64,000 nucleotides of DNA from Caenispirillum salinarum AK4 (lineage in GTDB: Bacteria > Pseudomonadota > Alphaproteobacteria > Rhodospirillales > Rhodospirillaceae), in NCBI RefSeq assembly GCF_000315795.1, contig NZ_ANHY01000010.1:87884-151883 (forward strand). The letters are read 5' to 3'. A program made the translations under genes and the position numbers. The notes under the pieces are model-generated. The model saw only the letters and a list, made by a program, of their open reading frames with translations, had not been told where the DNA came from and did no database searches. The stretch's first letter is position 1, and every line of letters starts with the position of its first letter. Below, piece after piece: positions 33,808 to 42,968 of this stretch.

Positions 33808-34703
33808 AGGGCGCCCGCGCCGCCCAGCCGCTCCGCCAGGAAATCAACGAAGGCGCGGGTCTTGGGGGAAAGGTGGCGGCCCGGCGGGTAGACGGCGAAC
33901 AGGGTGCGTGGCTCGCCCTGGTGGTCGGGCAGCACCCGCGCGAGCCGCCCGGCCGCGATGTCATCCTCCACCAGCATGGCCGGAATCAGCGTGATGCCCA
34001 TGCACGCCAGCAGCGCGTCGCGCAGGACGAGGCTGGAATCCGCCTTCATCACGCCGGGCACCTGCACCGGCCTTGTTCCTTCGGGTCCGTTCAGAACCCA
34101 GACGTCCGGCCGCTCGACCTGGCTGTAGAGAAGACAGCGATGGCCCGGCAGGTCGCCCGGCGCCGTGGGGTGGCCGTGTGCGTCCAGATAAGCCGGTGCG
34201 GCACACAAGATGCGGCGCACGGTCGCCAGCCGCCGCGCGATCAGGGAAGAATCCGGCAGTTCGGCCCGGATGCGCAGGGCCACGTCGAAGCCTTCCTCCA
34301 CCACGTCGACCACGCGATCGGTCATCACCACGTCTACCCGCACGTCGGGATAGCGCGCCATGAAGTCGGGCAGCATGGGAGAGACATGGCGCAGACCGAA
34401 GGACATGGGCGCGTTCACCCGCAGCACGCCGCGCGGTGCCCCCTGCAGCGCCGAGACGGCGGCCTCGGCCTCGTCGATGTCGTCAAGGATGCGGACGCAG
34501 CGCGCATGGTAGGCCCGTCCGGCCTCGGTGATGCTGAGCCGCCGCGTGGTGCGGCTGAGCAGAGAGGCGCCGAGCTGGCGCTCCAGTTCCGACACATGCT
34601 TGCTGACGGCGGCGCTCGACAGGCCCAGGTCGCGGGCGGCGCCGACGAAGCTGCCACGCTCCACGACGCGGCGGAAGGTGCGCATGAGGGCCAGCTTGTC
34701 CAC
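33804..34703 (-). CDS. LysR-family transcriptional regulator (DmlR/CrgA-like)
   Basis: Protein of 299 residues with an N-terminal winged helix (SFVGAARDLGLSSAAVSKHVSELERQLGASLLSRTTRRLSITEAG) and a C-terminal substrate-binding domain. The TTRRLSITEAGRAYHARC sequence is typical of the CrgA/DmlR branch, not of CbbR. Though upstream of cbbL on the same strand, it more likely controls the divergent EamA exporter and WrbA-like genes; a partial dyad (34730-34746, GTGAATAGTATTATCAC) lies in that shared gap. Confidence 0.82.
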   Translation of the reverse strand: MDKLALMRTFRRVVERGSFVGAARDLGLSSAAVSKHVSELERQLGASLLSRTTRRLSITEAGRAYHARCVRILDDIDEAEAAVSALQGAPRGVLRVNAPMSFGLRHVSPMLPDFMARYPDVRVDVVMTDRVVDVVEEGFDVALRIRAELPDSSLIARRLATVRRILCAAPAYLDAHGHPTAPGDLPGHRCLLYSQVERPDVWVLNGPEGTRPVQVPGVMKADSSLVLRDALLACMGITLIPAMLVEDDIAAGRLARVLPDHQGEPRTLFAVYPPGRHLSPKTRAFVDFLAERLGGAGAL

Positions 34704-34824
34704 GAGCAGCGCTCCATTCGTAACGGTTGGTGAATAGTATTATCACGAAGCTCCTGATTATCCACGGCGGGTTTAGGTGGCAGTGTTCCGGCATGGAAGA
34801 AACACCCCCCAAAGGAGCCTTCGG

Positions 34825-35706
34825 ATGCCCCGCCCGCTCGACATCCTGCTGACGGCCGCCGCCCCGGCGGTCTGGGGCAGCACCTATCTGGTCACCACCG
34901 AATTTTTGCCCGACGGCTACCCGCTGACGGTCGCCACCTTGCGCGCCCTGCCGGCGGGACTGCTGTTGCTGCTGTTGGTGCGGCGCCTGCCGCGCGGCGT
35001 CTGGATCGGCCGCGTGCTGATGCTGGGGGCGCTGAATTTTTCGGTCTTCTGGTGGATGCTGTTCGTCGCCGCCTATCGCCTTCCCGGCGGCGTCGCGGCC
35101 ACGGTCGGCGCGCTTCAGGCGCTGGTGGTCATCGTCCTCGCCCGCCTGCTGCTGGGCGCGCCGATCCGTGTGCCTTCGGTCCTGGCCGCCGTGGCGGGAG
35201 TGGGCGGCGTCGCCATGCTGATCCTGGGCCCGGCCGCCGCGCTGGACCCGCTGGGGATCGCCGCGGCCCTGGCCGGAGCCGTCTCCATGGCCGGGGGAAC
35301 GGTCCTCAGCCGTCGCTGGCAGCCGCCGGTCTCTCCGCTGACCTTCACCGCCTGGCAGTTGACTGCCGGCGGCCTGCTCCTGCTGCCGGCAGCGCTGCTT
35401 CTGGAGCCGGCCCTACCGCCGCTGACGGCCGCCAACGGCCTGGGGCTGGCATACCTGGGCCTGATCGGCGGGGCGCTGACCTACCTGCTGTGGTTCCGCG
35501 GCATTCCGCGCATCGAACCCGCCGCCATCGCGCCCCTGGGCTTTCTCAGCCCCCTGACGGCGGTGGTGCTGGGCTGGCTGGTGCTGGAGCAGACGCTGAC
35601 ACCCGTCCAGGCGACCGGCATGGCGGTGGTTCTCGGCAGCGTCTGGCTTGCCCAGCGCGCCCAGCGCCCGCCACCCGCCGCCGCGCTGGCAACCGCCTCC
35701 CGCTGA
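34825..35706 (+). CDS. EamA/DMT-family transporter
   Basis: Integral membrane protein of 293 residues with about ten hydrophobic segments in two EamA repeats. The first opens with [18 protein letters not shown] and the second follows TWQL-like [10 protein letters not shown] near residue 175. Members export amino acids, metabolites or drugs; the substrate is unknown. AAAGGAG precedes the ATG. It diverges from the LysR gene and precedes a WrbA-like gene by 41 bp, so the three probably form one regulon. Confidence 0.82.
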   Translation: MPRPLDILLTAAAPAVWGSTYLVTTEFLPDGYPLTVATLRALPAGLLLLLLVRRLPRGVWIGRVLMLGALNFSVFWWMLFVAAYRLPGGVAATVGALQALVVIVLARLLLGAPIRVPSVLAAVAGVGGVAMLILGPAAALDPLGIAAALAGAVSMAGGTVLSRRWQPPVSPLTFTAWQLTAGGLLLLPAALLLEPALPPLTAANGLGLAYLGLIGGALTYLLWFRGIPRIEPAAIAPLGFLSPLTAVVLGWLVLEQTLTPVQATGMAVVLGSVWLAQRAQRPPPAAALATASR

Positions 35707-35747
35707 CACGTAACCGCTTGCAACACCCCCGCAATCTGGAGGTCCCC

Positions 35748-36380
35748 ATGACCAAGGTTCTCGTTCTCTATTACTCGGCCTACGGCCACATCGCGACGAT
35801 GGCCCGGGCCGCCGCCGACGGGGCCCGCACCGCGGGCGCCGACGTGACGGTGTTGCGCGTGCCCGAAACCCTGGACGAGGCAACACGGGCCGCCGCCGGC
35901 ATCATTCCCGACCCGGAGCCCGTCGCGGTGCCGGCCGACCTGCCGGACTACGATGCCATCCTGTTCGGCACGCCGACACACTTCGGCACCATGGCGGGAC
36001 AGATGAAGGCCTTCCTGGACAGCCTTGGCGGCCTGTGGGCCCGGAACGCCCTGGTGGGCAAGGCGGCCGGCGTCTTCACGTCGAGCCAGAGCCAGCACGG
36101 CGGGCAGGAGCACACGCTCTTGTCCACCCAGGCGGCCCTGCTGCACCTGGGCATGGTGATCGTCGGCCTGCCCTATACCTTCACCGGGCAGACGCGCATG
36201 GACGAGATCACCGGCGGATCACCCTATGGCGCGACGACCCTGGCCGGCGGCGCCGACGGCGGATCACGCACGCCGTCGGCGACCGAACTGGACGGCGCGC
36301 GCTTTCAAGGGCGCCATGTGGCGGAGATCGCCGCGGCCCTGGCAACGGGCCGTCCCGCCCGCAGCCCCGTTCCGGCCTGA
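35748..36380 (+). CDS. wrbA: NAD(P)H:quinone oxidoreductase, WrbA type
   Basis: Flavodoxin-fold protein of 210 residues with the FMN phosphate loop [14 protein letters not shown] at the N-terminus and the WrbA segments [18 protein letters not shown] and [14 protein letters not shown]. It reduces quinones by two electrons, avoiding semiquinone radicals. TGGAGG precedes the ATG. It converges on the S41 protease gene with only 4 bp between the stop codons. Confidence 0.88.
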   Translation: MTKVLVLYYSAYGHIATMARAAADGARTAGADVTVLRVPETLDEATRAAAGIIPDPEPVAVPADLPDYDAILFGTPTHFGTMAGQMKAFLDSLGGLWARNALVGKAAGVFTSSQSQHGGQEHTLLSTQAALLHLGMVIVGLPYTFTGQTRMDEITGGSPYGATTLAGGADGGSRTPSATELDGARFQGRHVAEIAAALATGRPARSPVPA

Positions 36381-36384
36381 GCGC

Positions 36385-37986
36385 TTACGGCTCCAGCGTG
36401 GCGTGCTGGGTCTGGACGCTGGCGTCGCGGATCAGGCCCAGTGCCACGTCGATGTCGGTGTCCATGCCCGTGCGGTTCTCGCGCGCGCAAGCCTCGCGGA
36501 GGGTTTCGCGTTCCGCCTCGGCGTCGAGGGGCACCGTCTCCCAGCGCGCTTCCACCGCCTCGGCCACCGGCGTGCCGATGCTGGCCGTCATGGCCGTGGC
36601 GGGGATGAAGCCGCCGGCGTCCGCGTCCTCCAGCGGCTCCGCCACGCCCGACAGGCAGAGCGACGGCATGACGCCCAGGCCCTGGATAGCGTAGCCGGCG
36701 GGGCTGTGGAAGCGCGACCAGGTCAGCTTCAACTCCCCCTGGTTGGGCAGGCGGACGATGGTCTGCACCGTGCCCTTGCCGTAGCTGTTGGTGCCCACCA
36801 GCATGGCCCGGCCGCTGTCCTTGAGCGCGGCGGCCAGGATTTCCGACGACGAGGCCGAGCGCCCGTCCACCAGCACCACCAGCGGGCGGCCCTTCAGCAG
36901 ATCGCCGGGACCGGCGGTATAGGCCTGCAGGCTGCCGGGGTGCCGGCCGCGGGTGGAGACGATGGGACCGCCTTCGAGGAACAGATCCGCCACGCCATAG
37001 GCCTGGTCCAGCAGCCCGCCCGGATTGCCGCGCAAATCGAGCACCGCGCCGGCCAGCCGGGGATCGGCCGCCAGAGCATCCGCGACCGCGTCACGGACCG
37101 AGGCCGTGGTGGCGATGTTGAAGCGACGCACCCGCACCACCGCCACGCCATCGCGCACCTCGGCCTCCACCGAGGGCGGCACCACCTTGTCGCGCACGAT
37201 CGTGACGTTCCGCGCCGGCCCGTCGGCACGGACGACGGTCAGGGCGACCTCCGTATGGCGCGGCCCGCGCAGGCGGCGGCTCATTTCGGCCAGTTCCAGG
37301 TCAGCCAGCGCAGCGCCGTCGGCGTGGGTGATCAGGTCGCCGGGGCGCAGAAGGCCATCCGACGGACCTTCGGCCATGACCTCCTTGATGCGGATCGGCC
37401 CGCCGTCGCGCACGTAGCGCACGCCGATACCGGAAAAGCCGTTGCGACGGGAGCGCTGCTTCTCCGCGTCGCCGGGAGAATCATAGCGGCTGTGGGCGTC
37501 CATGCCTTCCAGCGCGGCGTCCATGATGGCTTCATGGATCGCCTCCAGATCGGCCGCCGCCAAGGCTGTGCTGTGGTGGCGCATCTCGCGGGCGACCACG
37601 GCCACCATGCCGGCCCAGGTGCGGGCGATCTCGTCCTCCGGCAGCGGTGCGCCCAGAACCTCGAGCCCGTCGACGCTCAGCAGCGCCGCCCCGTCCTTGA
37701 CCGCCACCGATACGGCGGGGTCGATTGTCGACAGCCCGTCGAGCCCGGCCACCGCGAGTTCGGGGATGGAGCGCGGCTCGATGGCGCGGTCGTGGATGGC
37801 CTGGAAGCCCCGGCGCAGCAGGGTCGCCGTCTGGCCGAAATCGGCGTCTTCGGTGGCGAAAGGCGCCACCGGAGCCGGCGTGGCCGCGGCCGGTGCGGCC
37901 GGTGCGGCGGCGGTGGCGGGCACACCGGTGGGCAGAACGGCAGCCAGCCCCAGGGCCAGCCCCGCGAACAGGGACGATCGGACCAT
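36385..37986 (-). CDS. S41-family C-terminal processing peptidase with PDZ domain
   Basis: Exported protein of 533 residues with a signal peptide (about 1-26). A PDZ domain follows (about 195-275; GIGVRYVRDGGPIRIKEVMAEGPS, LRPGDLITHADG), then the S41 core: LDLRGNPGGLLDQAYGVADLFL, the catalytic serine in VDGRSASSSEILAAAL and lysine in NSYGKGTVQTIV. It degrades or trims periplasmic proteins from the C-terminus. The SPAGYAIQGLGVMPSL segment near the end is usual for CtpA enzymes. Confidence 0.87.
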   Translation of the reverse strand: MVRSSLFAGLALGLAAVLPTGVPATAAAPAAPAAATPAPVAPFATEDADFGQTATLLRRGFQAIHDRAIEPRSIPELAVAGLDGLSTIDPAVSVAVKDGAALLSVDGLEVLGAPLPEDEIARTWAGMVAVVAREMRHHSTALAAADLEAIHEAIMDAALEGMDAHSRYDSPGDAEKQRSRRNGFSGIGVRYVRDGGPIRIKEVMAEGPSDGLLRPGDLITHADGAALADLELAEMSRRLRGPRHTEVALTVVRADGPARNVTIVRDKVVPPSVEAEVRDGVAVVRVRRFNIATTASVRDAVADALAADPRLAGAVLDLRGNPGGLLDQAYGVADLFLEGGPIVSTRGRHPGSLQAYTAGPGDLLKGRPLVVLVDGRSASSSEILAAALKDSGRAMLVGTNSYGKGTVQTIVRLPNQGELKLTWSRFHSPAGYAIQGLGVMPSLCLSGVAEPLEDADAGGFIPATAMTASIGTPVAEAVEARWETVPLDAEAERETLREACARENRTGMDTDIDVALGLIRDASVQTQHATLEP

Positions 37987-38241
37987 TTTCGCTCTACTCT
38001 CCTCGGGAGGGGCGCCGTCGCGCGCCCTCGCGTTGGCCTAGCTCTTGTGGCTAGTTTCCTCCCTCGAAGGGTACAGAGGATGATCCCGAAAGTTCAACAC
38101 GCCGCTGCAAAAAGTAACCGTTTGGCGAGCTTCCCCGAACGGGGACGCGCGTTGGTTTCCAGGGGCGGGATCAGCCCTTGCGCACCCTGTATGGCAGCCA
38201 TGTTACATTGCAGCGCAGCATAAGCCAAAGGAGACCTTCGT

Positions 38242-39483
38242 ATGACTCACGCCGCCACCGCCCGCCGTCTGGACCTCGACGCCCGGCGCCGGGAATTTCC
38301 TGCGCTGGCGGACGGCTTCGTGTTCCTGGACAACGCCGGCGGATCGGCGGTGCTGAAGCGGGTGGCGGACCGCGTTGCCGAGTACATGCTGACCACCAGC
38401 GTGCAGCTCGGTGCCTCGTACCGGCCCTCGGCGGATGCGGCGGAGAAGGTGTCGGCGGCGCAGGCGGCGGTGGGGCGGCTGCTCAACGCGCCGCACACCG
38501 ACGAGGTGGTCATGGGCGGCTCGACGACGCTGCTGCTGCACCTGCTCGGCGAGGCGCTGGAGCCGTCGGTGCGGCCGGGCGACGAGATCATCGTCACCGA
38601 CATCGACCACGAGGCCAACGTCGGCCCCTGGCGCCGGCTGGAAAGGGCGGGTGCGGTGATCCGCGAGTGGCGGGTGAACCGCGACAGCATGGACCTGGAG
38701 CTTGAGGACCTGGACGCCCTGCTCTCCGACCGCACCACCTGGGTGGCGGTGACACACTGCTCCAACATCCTGGGCACCGTCGTGCCGGTGGCGGAGGTGG
38801 CTCGGCGGGTCCATGCCGCCGGCGCGCGGCTTTGCGTGGACGGCGTCGGCTACGCGCCGCACCGGCTGGTGGACGTGCAGGCGAGCGGCGCGGACGTCTA
38901 CGTGCTCAGCTTCTACAAGACCTTCGGGCCCCACTACGCGGCCATGTGGGCGGACCGCGACCTGCTGGAGGCCCTGCCCGGCCTCAACCACTATTTCATC
39001 ACCGACACGCCCGGGAAGCTGCAGCCCGGCAGCGTGAACTACGAGCTGGTTCACGGCTGCGGCGGCATTGTCGACTACCTGACGGACACGGGCCGCGCAC
39101 TCGGGGCTGAGGGAGACGATCGCGCGCTGATGGCGGCCGCCTTCGACGCCTTCACGGCCCACGAGGACGCGCTGTCGGAGCGGCTGCTGTCGTACCTGCG
39201 CGACCGGCCCGACGTGCGGATCATCGGGCGGTCCCGCGTCGGCAACGGCGATCGTGTGCCGACCATCAGCTTCACGGTCGGCGGGCGTCCCTCGGAGGAC
39301 ATCGTGCGCCAGGTGGAACGCCACGGCATCGGCATCCGTTTCGGCGACTTCTATGCCAAGCGCCTGATCCCGGCGCTGGACGCGGACCGCAACGGCGGTG
39401 TCGTGCGCGTCTCCATGGCCCACTACAACACCGGCGACGAGATCGACCGGCTTATCGGCGTGCTGGACGACGCAATGAAATGA
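38242..39483 (+). CDS. Class V aminotransferase-fold PLP enzyme, EgtE-like (cysteine desulfurase-like)
   Basis: Protein of 413 residues in the NifS/SufS fold: FLDNAGGS near the N-terminus, STTLLLHLLGEAL, VAVTHCSNILGTVVPV, and the PLP lysine in VLSFYKTFGPHYAAMW. This matches the cysteine-desulfurase-like subfamily. Placement 87 bp before egtB and egtD makes it the likely C-S lyase (EgtE) that cleaves the hercynylcysteine sulfoxide to ergothioneine; this role is inferred from context. AAAGGAGA precedes the ATG. Confidence 0.75.
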   Translation: MTHAATARRLDLDARRREFPALADGFVFLDNAGGSAVLKRVADRVAEYMLTTSVQLGASYRPSADAAEKVSAAQAAVGRLLNAPHTDEVVMGGSTTLLLHLLGEALEPSVRPGDEIIVTDIDHEANVGPWRRLERAGAVIREWRVNRDSMDLELEDLDALLSDRTTWVAVTHCSNILGTVVPVAEVARRVHAAGARLCVDGVGYAPHRLVDVQASGADVYVLSFYKTFGPHYAAMWADRDLLEALPGLNHYFITDTPGKLQPGSVNYELVHGCGGIVDYLTDTGRALGAEGDDRALMAAAFDAFTAHEDALSERLLSYLRDRPDVRIIGRSRVGNGDRVPTISFTVGGRPSEDIVRQVERHGIGIRFGDFYAKRLIPALDADRNGGVVRVSMAHYNTGDEIDRLIGVLDDAMK

Positions 39484-39570
39484 CCGGGGGCCGCAGGTTT
39501 CGCGCAACCGGGGGTCCCCGCTGACGTTGTGGAGGCATCGACATCTTCAGCAGAGAGGGGGCCTCCGCCG

Positions 39571-40899
39571 ATGTTGGACGACGACCGGACCGGGACGCCG
39601 GCCGCGCACCCTGCCGAGCCGGCGCACGCCGACCGCGATTCCCTCCGTGCCCGCTATGCTGCGGTCCGCAAACGGACGGAGGACCTGGCCGCCCGCCTGT
39701 CCCCGGAGGACATGCAGGTGCAGCCCCGCACCGAGTGCAGCCCCACCAAATGGCACATCGCGCACGTGACCTGGTTCTTCGAGACCTTCATCCTGCGCGA
39801 GGTCTTTCCCAGGCGGAAGCCCTTCCACCCGGATTTCCCCTTTCTCTTCAACAGCTATTACTGGGGTGCCGGACCCCGCCAGCCGCGCCCGGAACGGGGC
39901 CTGCTGACCCGCCCGCCGCTGGATGACGTGTATGCGTACCGTCGCGCCATCGACGCGGACATGGACCGCCTCCTCGCCATTGCCGAGCCCGACACGCTGG
40001 CCGCCATGCTGCCGGTGCTGGAGATCGGTCTGGCGCACGAGGAGCAGCACCAGGAACTGATCCTGATGGACATCCTGGACCTGTTCTCGCGTAATCCCCT
40101 GCGGCCCGCCTACCGCCCGGCCGAGGCCGCGCCGGCTGCCTCCGGGGCGGCGGCGGCGCTGCGCTGGCACGAGCATCCCGGCGGCATCGTCGGCATCGGC
40201 CACGGAGCGCCGGGCTTCGCCTTCGACAACGAGGGACCGCGCCACGACGCCCTGCTGCGCCCGTTCCGCATTGCGTCGCGCTGCGTCACCAACGGCGAGT
40301 GGCTCGCCTTCATGCAGGACGGCGGCTACGAGCGTCCCGACCTGTGGCTCATGGACGGCTGGGGCACCGTGCAGGCGGAAGGCTGGCAGGCGCCGGAGTA
40401 CTGGGTGCGCGACGGTGACGGCGGCGGCGGCTGGTTGCAGTACGGGCTGACGGGCACCGGCCCCATCGACCCGGCCGCGCCGGTGGTACATATCTCCTTC
40501 TACGAGGCCGACGCCTACGCCCGCTGGGCCGGCGCCCGCCTGCCGACGGAAGAGGAATGGGAAGCCGTCGCCGCCGGCCTGCCGGTCGAGGGGCATTTCC
40601 TCGTCCACCCCGCCCGCGATGCGCTGACGCCCCGCCCCGCCCCCGCGGCCGTCGGGCCGGTGCAGATGTTCGGCGACGTGTGGGAGTGGACGGGCAGCCC
40701 CTACCGCCCCTACCCCGGGTACCGCCCCCCCGCCGGAACGCTGGGCGAGTACAACGGCAAGTTCATGAGCAGCCAGATGGTCCTGCGCGGCGGATGCTGC
40801 GCCACCCCCGCCGGCCATCTGCGCCCGACCTACCGCAACTTCTTCTATCCGCACGAACGCTGGGCCTTCAGCGGCGTGCGCCTGGCGGAGGACTGTTGA
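39571..40899 (+). CDS. egtB: Ergothioneine sulfoxide synthase EgtB
   Basis: Protein of 442 residues: an N-terminal DinB-like domain with the iron-binding histidines H65 (IAHVTWFFET) and H156/H160 (HEEQHQE), then a formylglycine-generating-enzyme-like domain (VVHISFYEADAYARWAGARLPTEEEWE, FGDVWEWTGSPY, LRGGCCATP). It couples hercynine to a thiol donor with O2. The start at 39571 follows GAGAGGGGG. Its stop overlaps the egtD start (TGATG). Whether the donor is cysteine or gamma-glutamylcysteine cannot be read from the sequence. Confidence 0.92.
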   Translation: MLDDDRTGTPAAHPAEPAHADRDSLRARYAAVRKRTEDLAARLSPEDMQVQPRTECSPTKWHIAHVTWFFETFILREVFPRRKPFHPDFPFLFNSYYWGAGPRQPRPERGLLTRPPLDDVYAYRRAIDADMDRLLAIAEPDTLAAMLPVLEIGLAHEEQHQELILMDILDLFSRNPLRPAYRPAEAAPAASGAAAALRWHEHPGGIVGIGHGAPGFAFDNEGPRHDALLRPFRIASRCVTNGEWLAFMQDGGYERPDLWLMDGWGTVQAEGWQAPEYWVRDGDGGGGWLQYGLTGTGPIDPAAPVVHISFYEADAYARWAGARLPTEEEWEAVAAGLPVEGHFLVHPARDALTPRPAPAAVGPVQMFGDVWEWTGSPYRPYPGYRPPAGTLGEYNGKFMSSQMVLRGGCCATPAGHLRPTYRNFFYPHERWAFSGVRLAEDC

Positions 40900-41906
40900 T
40901 GCCGCGCGAGACCCGCGACACCGTAAGCCCGACAGTGCCCGACATTCCCGAGGTACTGGCGGACTTCATCGACTACGGCCACGACGCCGACACCTTTCAG
41001 CACGACGTCATTACGGGCCTGGGCGCGGCGCGCAAGGCGATCCCGCCCAAGTACTTCTACGACGAGCGCGGCTCGCGCCTGTTCGACGCCATCTGCGCGT
41101 TGCCGGAATACTACCCGACGCGGACCGAGGTGGCGCTGCTGCGCGCCCACGCCGCCGAAATCGCCGCCCTGCTGGGCTCCGACGCCTGTCTGGTGGAGTT
41201 CGGCTGCGGATCGCTGACCAAGGTGCGCGTGCTGCTCGACGCCGCCCCGGACCTGGGCGGCTTCATCCCCATCGACATCTCGCGCGAGCACCTGCTGGCG
41301 AGCGCCGTGTCGCTGGCCGCGGACCATCCGGGCGTGGAGGTGGCCGCCGTCTGCGCCGACTTCACCCAGCCCATCACCCTGCCGCCGGCGGCGGCGCGGC
41401 GGCGGCGGGTGGGTTTCTTCCCCGGCTCCACCATCGGCAATTTCGAGCCTCGCGACGCGCTGGCGTTCCTGCGCACCGCCGCGCGCCAACTGGGAACCGG
41501 CGGTGGCATGGTGATCGGCGTCGACCTGGTGAAGGACGCCGAGGTGCTGCGCGCCGCCTACAACGACTCCCGGGGCGTGACGGCGGCCTTCAACCTGAAC
41601 CTGCTCAGCCGCATCAACCGGGAACTGTCCGGCAGCTTCGAGCCGCGCCATTTCCGCCACGAGGCCGTGTGGAACGCCGACGACAGCCGGATCGAGATGC
41701 ACCTGATCAGCCGCCGTGCCCAGCGGGTGCACGCCTGCGGCCGGTCCTTCGCCTTCGCCGAGGCGGAAACCATCCACACCGAGAACAGCTACAAGTACAC
41801 GGTGGAGGGCTTCAAGGCCCTGGCCGAACAGGCCGGCTTCGCCCACCGCAGAGTCTGGATGGACGGCGACGGCCTGTTCAGCCTGCATTACCTGGACGTG
41901 GCTTAA
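40899..41906 (+). CDS. egtD: L-histidine N(alpha)-methyltransferase EgtD
   Basis: Protein of 335 residues in the EgtD family: YFYDERGSRLFDAICALPEYYPTRTE near the N-terminus, the SAM-binding VEFGCGSLTKVRVLLDA, FFPGSTIGNFEPRDAL, and HTENSYKYTVEGF near the C-terminus, part of the histidine pocket. It trimethylates histidine to hercynine, the substrate of EgtB. It is translationally coupled to egtB and overlaps the convergent thioesterase gene by 4 bp. Confidence 0.94.
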   Translation: MPRETRDTVSPTVPDIPEVLADFIDYGHDADTFQHDVITGLGAARKAIPPKYFYDERGSRLFDAICALPEYYPTRTEVALLRAHAAEIAALLGSDACLVEFGCGSLTKVRVLLDAAPDLGGFIPIDISREHLLASAVSLAADHPGVEVAAVCADFTQPITLPPAAARRRRVGFFPGSTIGNFEPRDALAFLRTAARQLGTGGGMVIGVDLVKDAEVLRAAYNDSRGVTAAFNLNLLSRINRELSGSFEPRHFRHEAVWNADDSRIEMHLISRRAQRVHACGRSFAFAEAETIHTENSYKYTVEGFKALAEQAGFAHRRVWMDGDGLFSLHYLDVA

Positions 41907-42328
41907 CCCTTCTGCGGGATGATGGCGTAGGTGCTGGAGACGTGGCCGGCCGGCGCGTCCTCGCCGTCGGCGCGGATGGTGACGTCGCCGAACGCCATGG
42001 TGCGGCCCAGCTTCAGGAGACGCGCCTCGGCGATGACGTCGCGCTCGGCGATGGCGCGCATGAAGCTGGTGGTCTGGGTGACGGTGGTCATGGGCCGGAA
42101 CTCCCCGAAGGCGCCCGAGATCAGGAACACCATGGAGGTGTCGGCCAGCGCCATGATCGCCTGGCCGCACACCGTGCCGCCGACGCGGGTCAGCCGCTCG
42201 CTGAAGGGCATTCGGACCACCGCCCGGTCGGCGCCGGCGTGTTCGATGGTCAGGTTCAGGTCCTGGACCCAGGGCGCGAACAGGCTGGTCTTCATTTCTT
42301 CCGTCTGCTCGCGGGTAAGGCCGGTCAT
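41903..42328 (-). CDS. PaaI-family hotdog thioesterase
   Basis: Hotdog-fold protein of 141 residues with RVGGTVCGQAIMALADTSMVFLI in the central helix, then VTQTTSFMRAI and GRTMAFGDVTI. This follows the PaaI/YigI acyl-CoA thioesterase pattern in which a conserved acidic residue of the central helix drives hydrolysis (here D in LADT). The acyl substrate is unknown. It stands alone on its strand. Confidence 0.8.
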   Translation of the reverse strand: MTGLTREQTEEMKTSLFAPWVQDLNLTIEHAGADRAVVRMPFSERLTRVGGTVCGQAIMALADTSMVFLISGAFGEFRPMTTVTQTTSFMRAIAERDVIAEARLLKLGRTMAFGDVTIRADGEDAPAGHVSSTYAIIPQKG

Positions 42329-42419
42329 GGACGTCTCCCTGTCTTGATGTTGGTTCGCCCTCCGGTTTAACAGAGCGGCGCGCCATGTAAACAGGGTCGC
42401 GGCCCGGGACGAAGCCGCA

Positions 42420-42842
42420 TCAGTCCCGCCAGCGCGGCAGGGCCTCCAGTTCCTGTTCCGTCAGCGTGGTGACGAAGGCGTCTCCGGTCGTGCTCATGGA
42501 GGCCTTGGACAGCGGCAGGACCACCGGATCGCCCAGGTCCAGCAGGCCGTCGGTCTCCACCGCCAGGGCCCGCGCCCGGCCGTCGCGACCGGCCAGAACG
42601 CCCTCCACCTCGCCGAGGGGACGGCCGAGGGACCCCACCACTGGCATCCCGCGCACCACTGCAATCAGGCTTTCGCCGCGGCCGTAGTCCGCCGGCAGCG
42701 CCCAGTCGTCGGGCCAGGTGATGCCGTTGTCGGCCTGCTCCACCAGCCGCAGGTCGGTGGCGTCCAGCCCCTCGGCCGTCTGGGCGAGAAGTGGCACAGG
42801 AAGCAGCAGCAGGGCGGCGGCAAGCAGGCGGCAACGGGTCAT
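42420..42842 (-). CDS. Small exported PRC-barrel-like protein
   Basis: Protein of 140 residues with a signal peptide (about 1-20, LAAALLLLPVPLLA). The mature part has a PRC-barrel-like pattern: GSLGRPLGEVEGVLAGRDGRARALAVETDGLLDLGDPVVLPLS, closing with LTEQELEALPRWRD. Such domains bind partners or RNA; the role of this periplasmic version is unknown. GAGGAGG precedes the ATG at 42842. Confidence 0.68.
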   Translation of the reverse strand: MTRCRLLAAALLLLPVPLLAQTAEGLDATDLRLVEQADNGITWPDDWALPADYGRGESLIAVVRGMPVVGSLGRPLGEVEGVLAGRDGRARALAVETDGLLDLGDPVVLPLSKASMSTTGDAFVTTLTEQELEALPRWRD

Positions 42843-42968
42843 GACGGCCTCCTCGGGCGGTTCGGCGTGCCTGCAAGTAACTTCGACAACCCGGCGGGCG
42901 TTGCCCGAAGGCCCGTCCATGCACCATGTTGAGCCGGAAAGCCTTTTCATCTTCAGGAGACCCGATCC

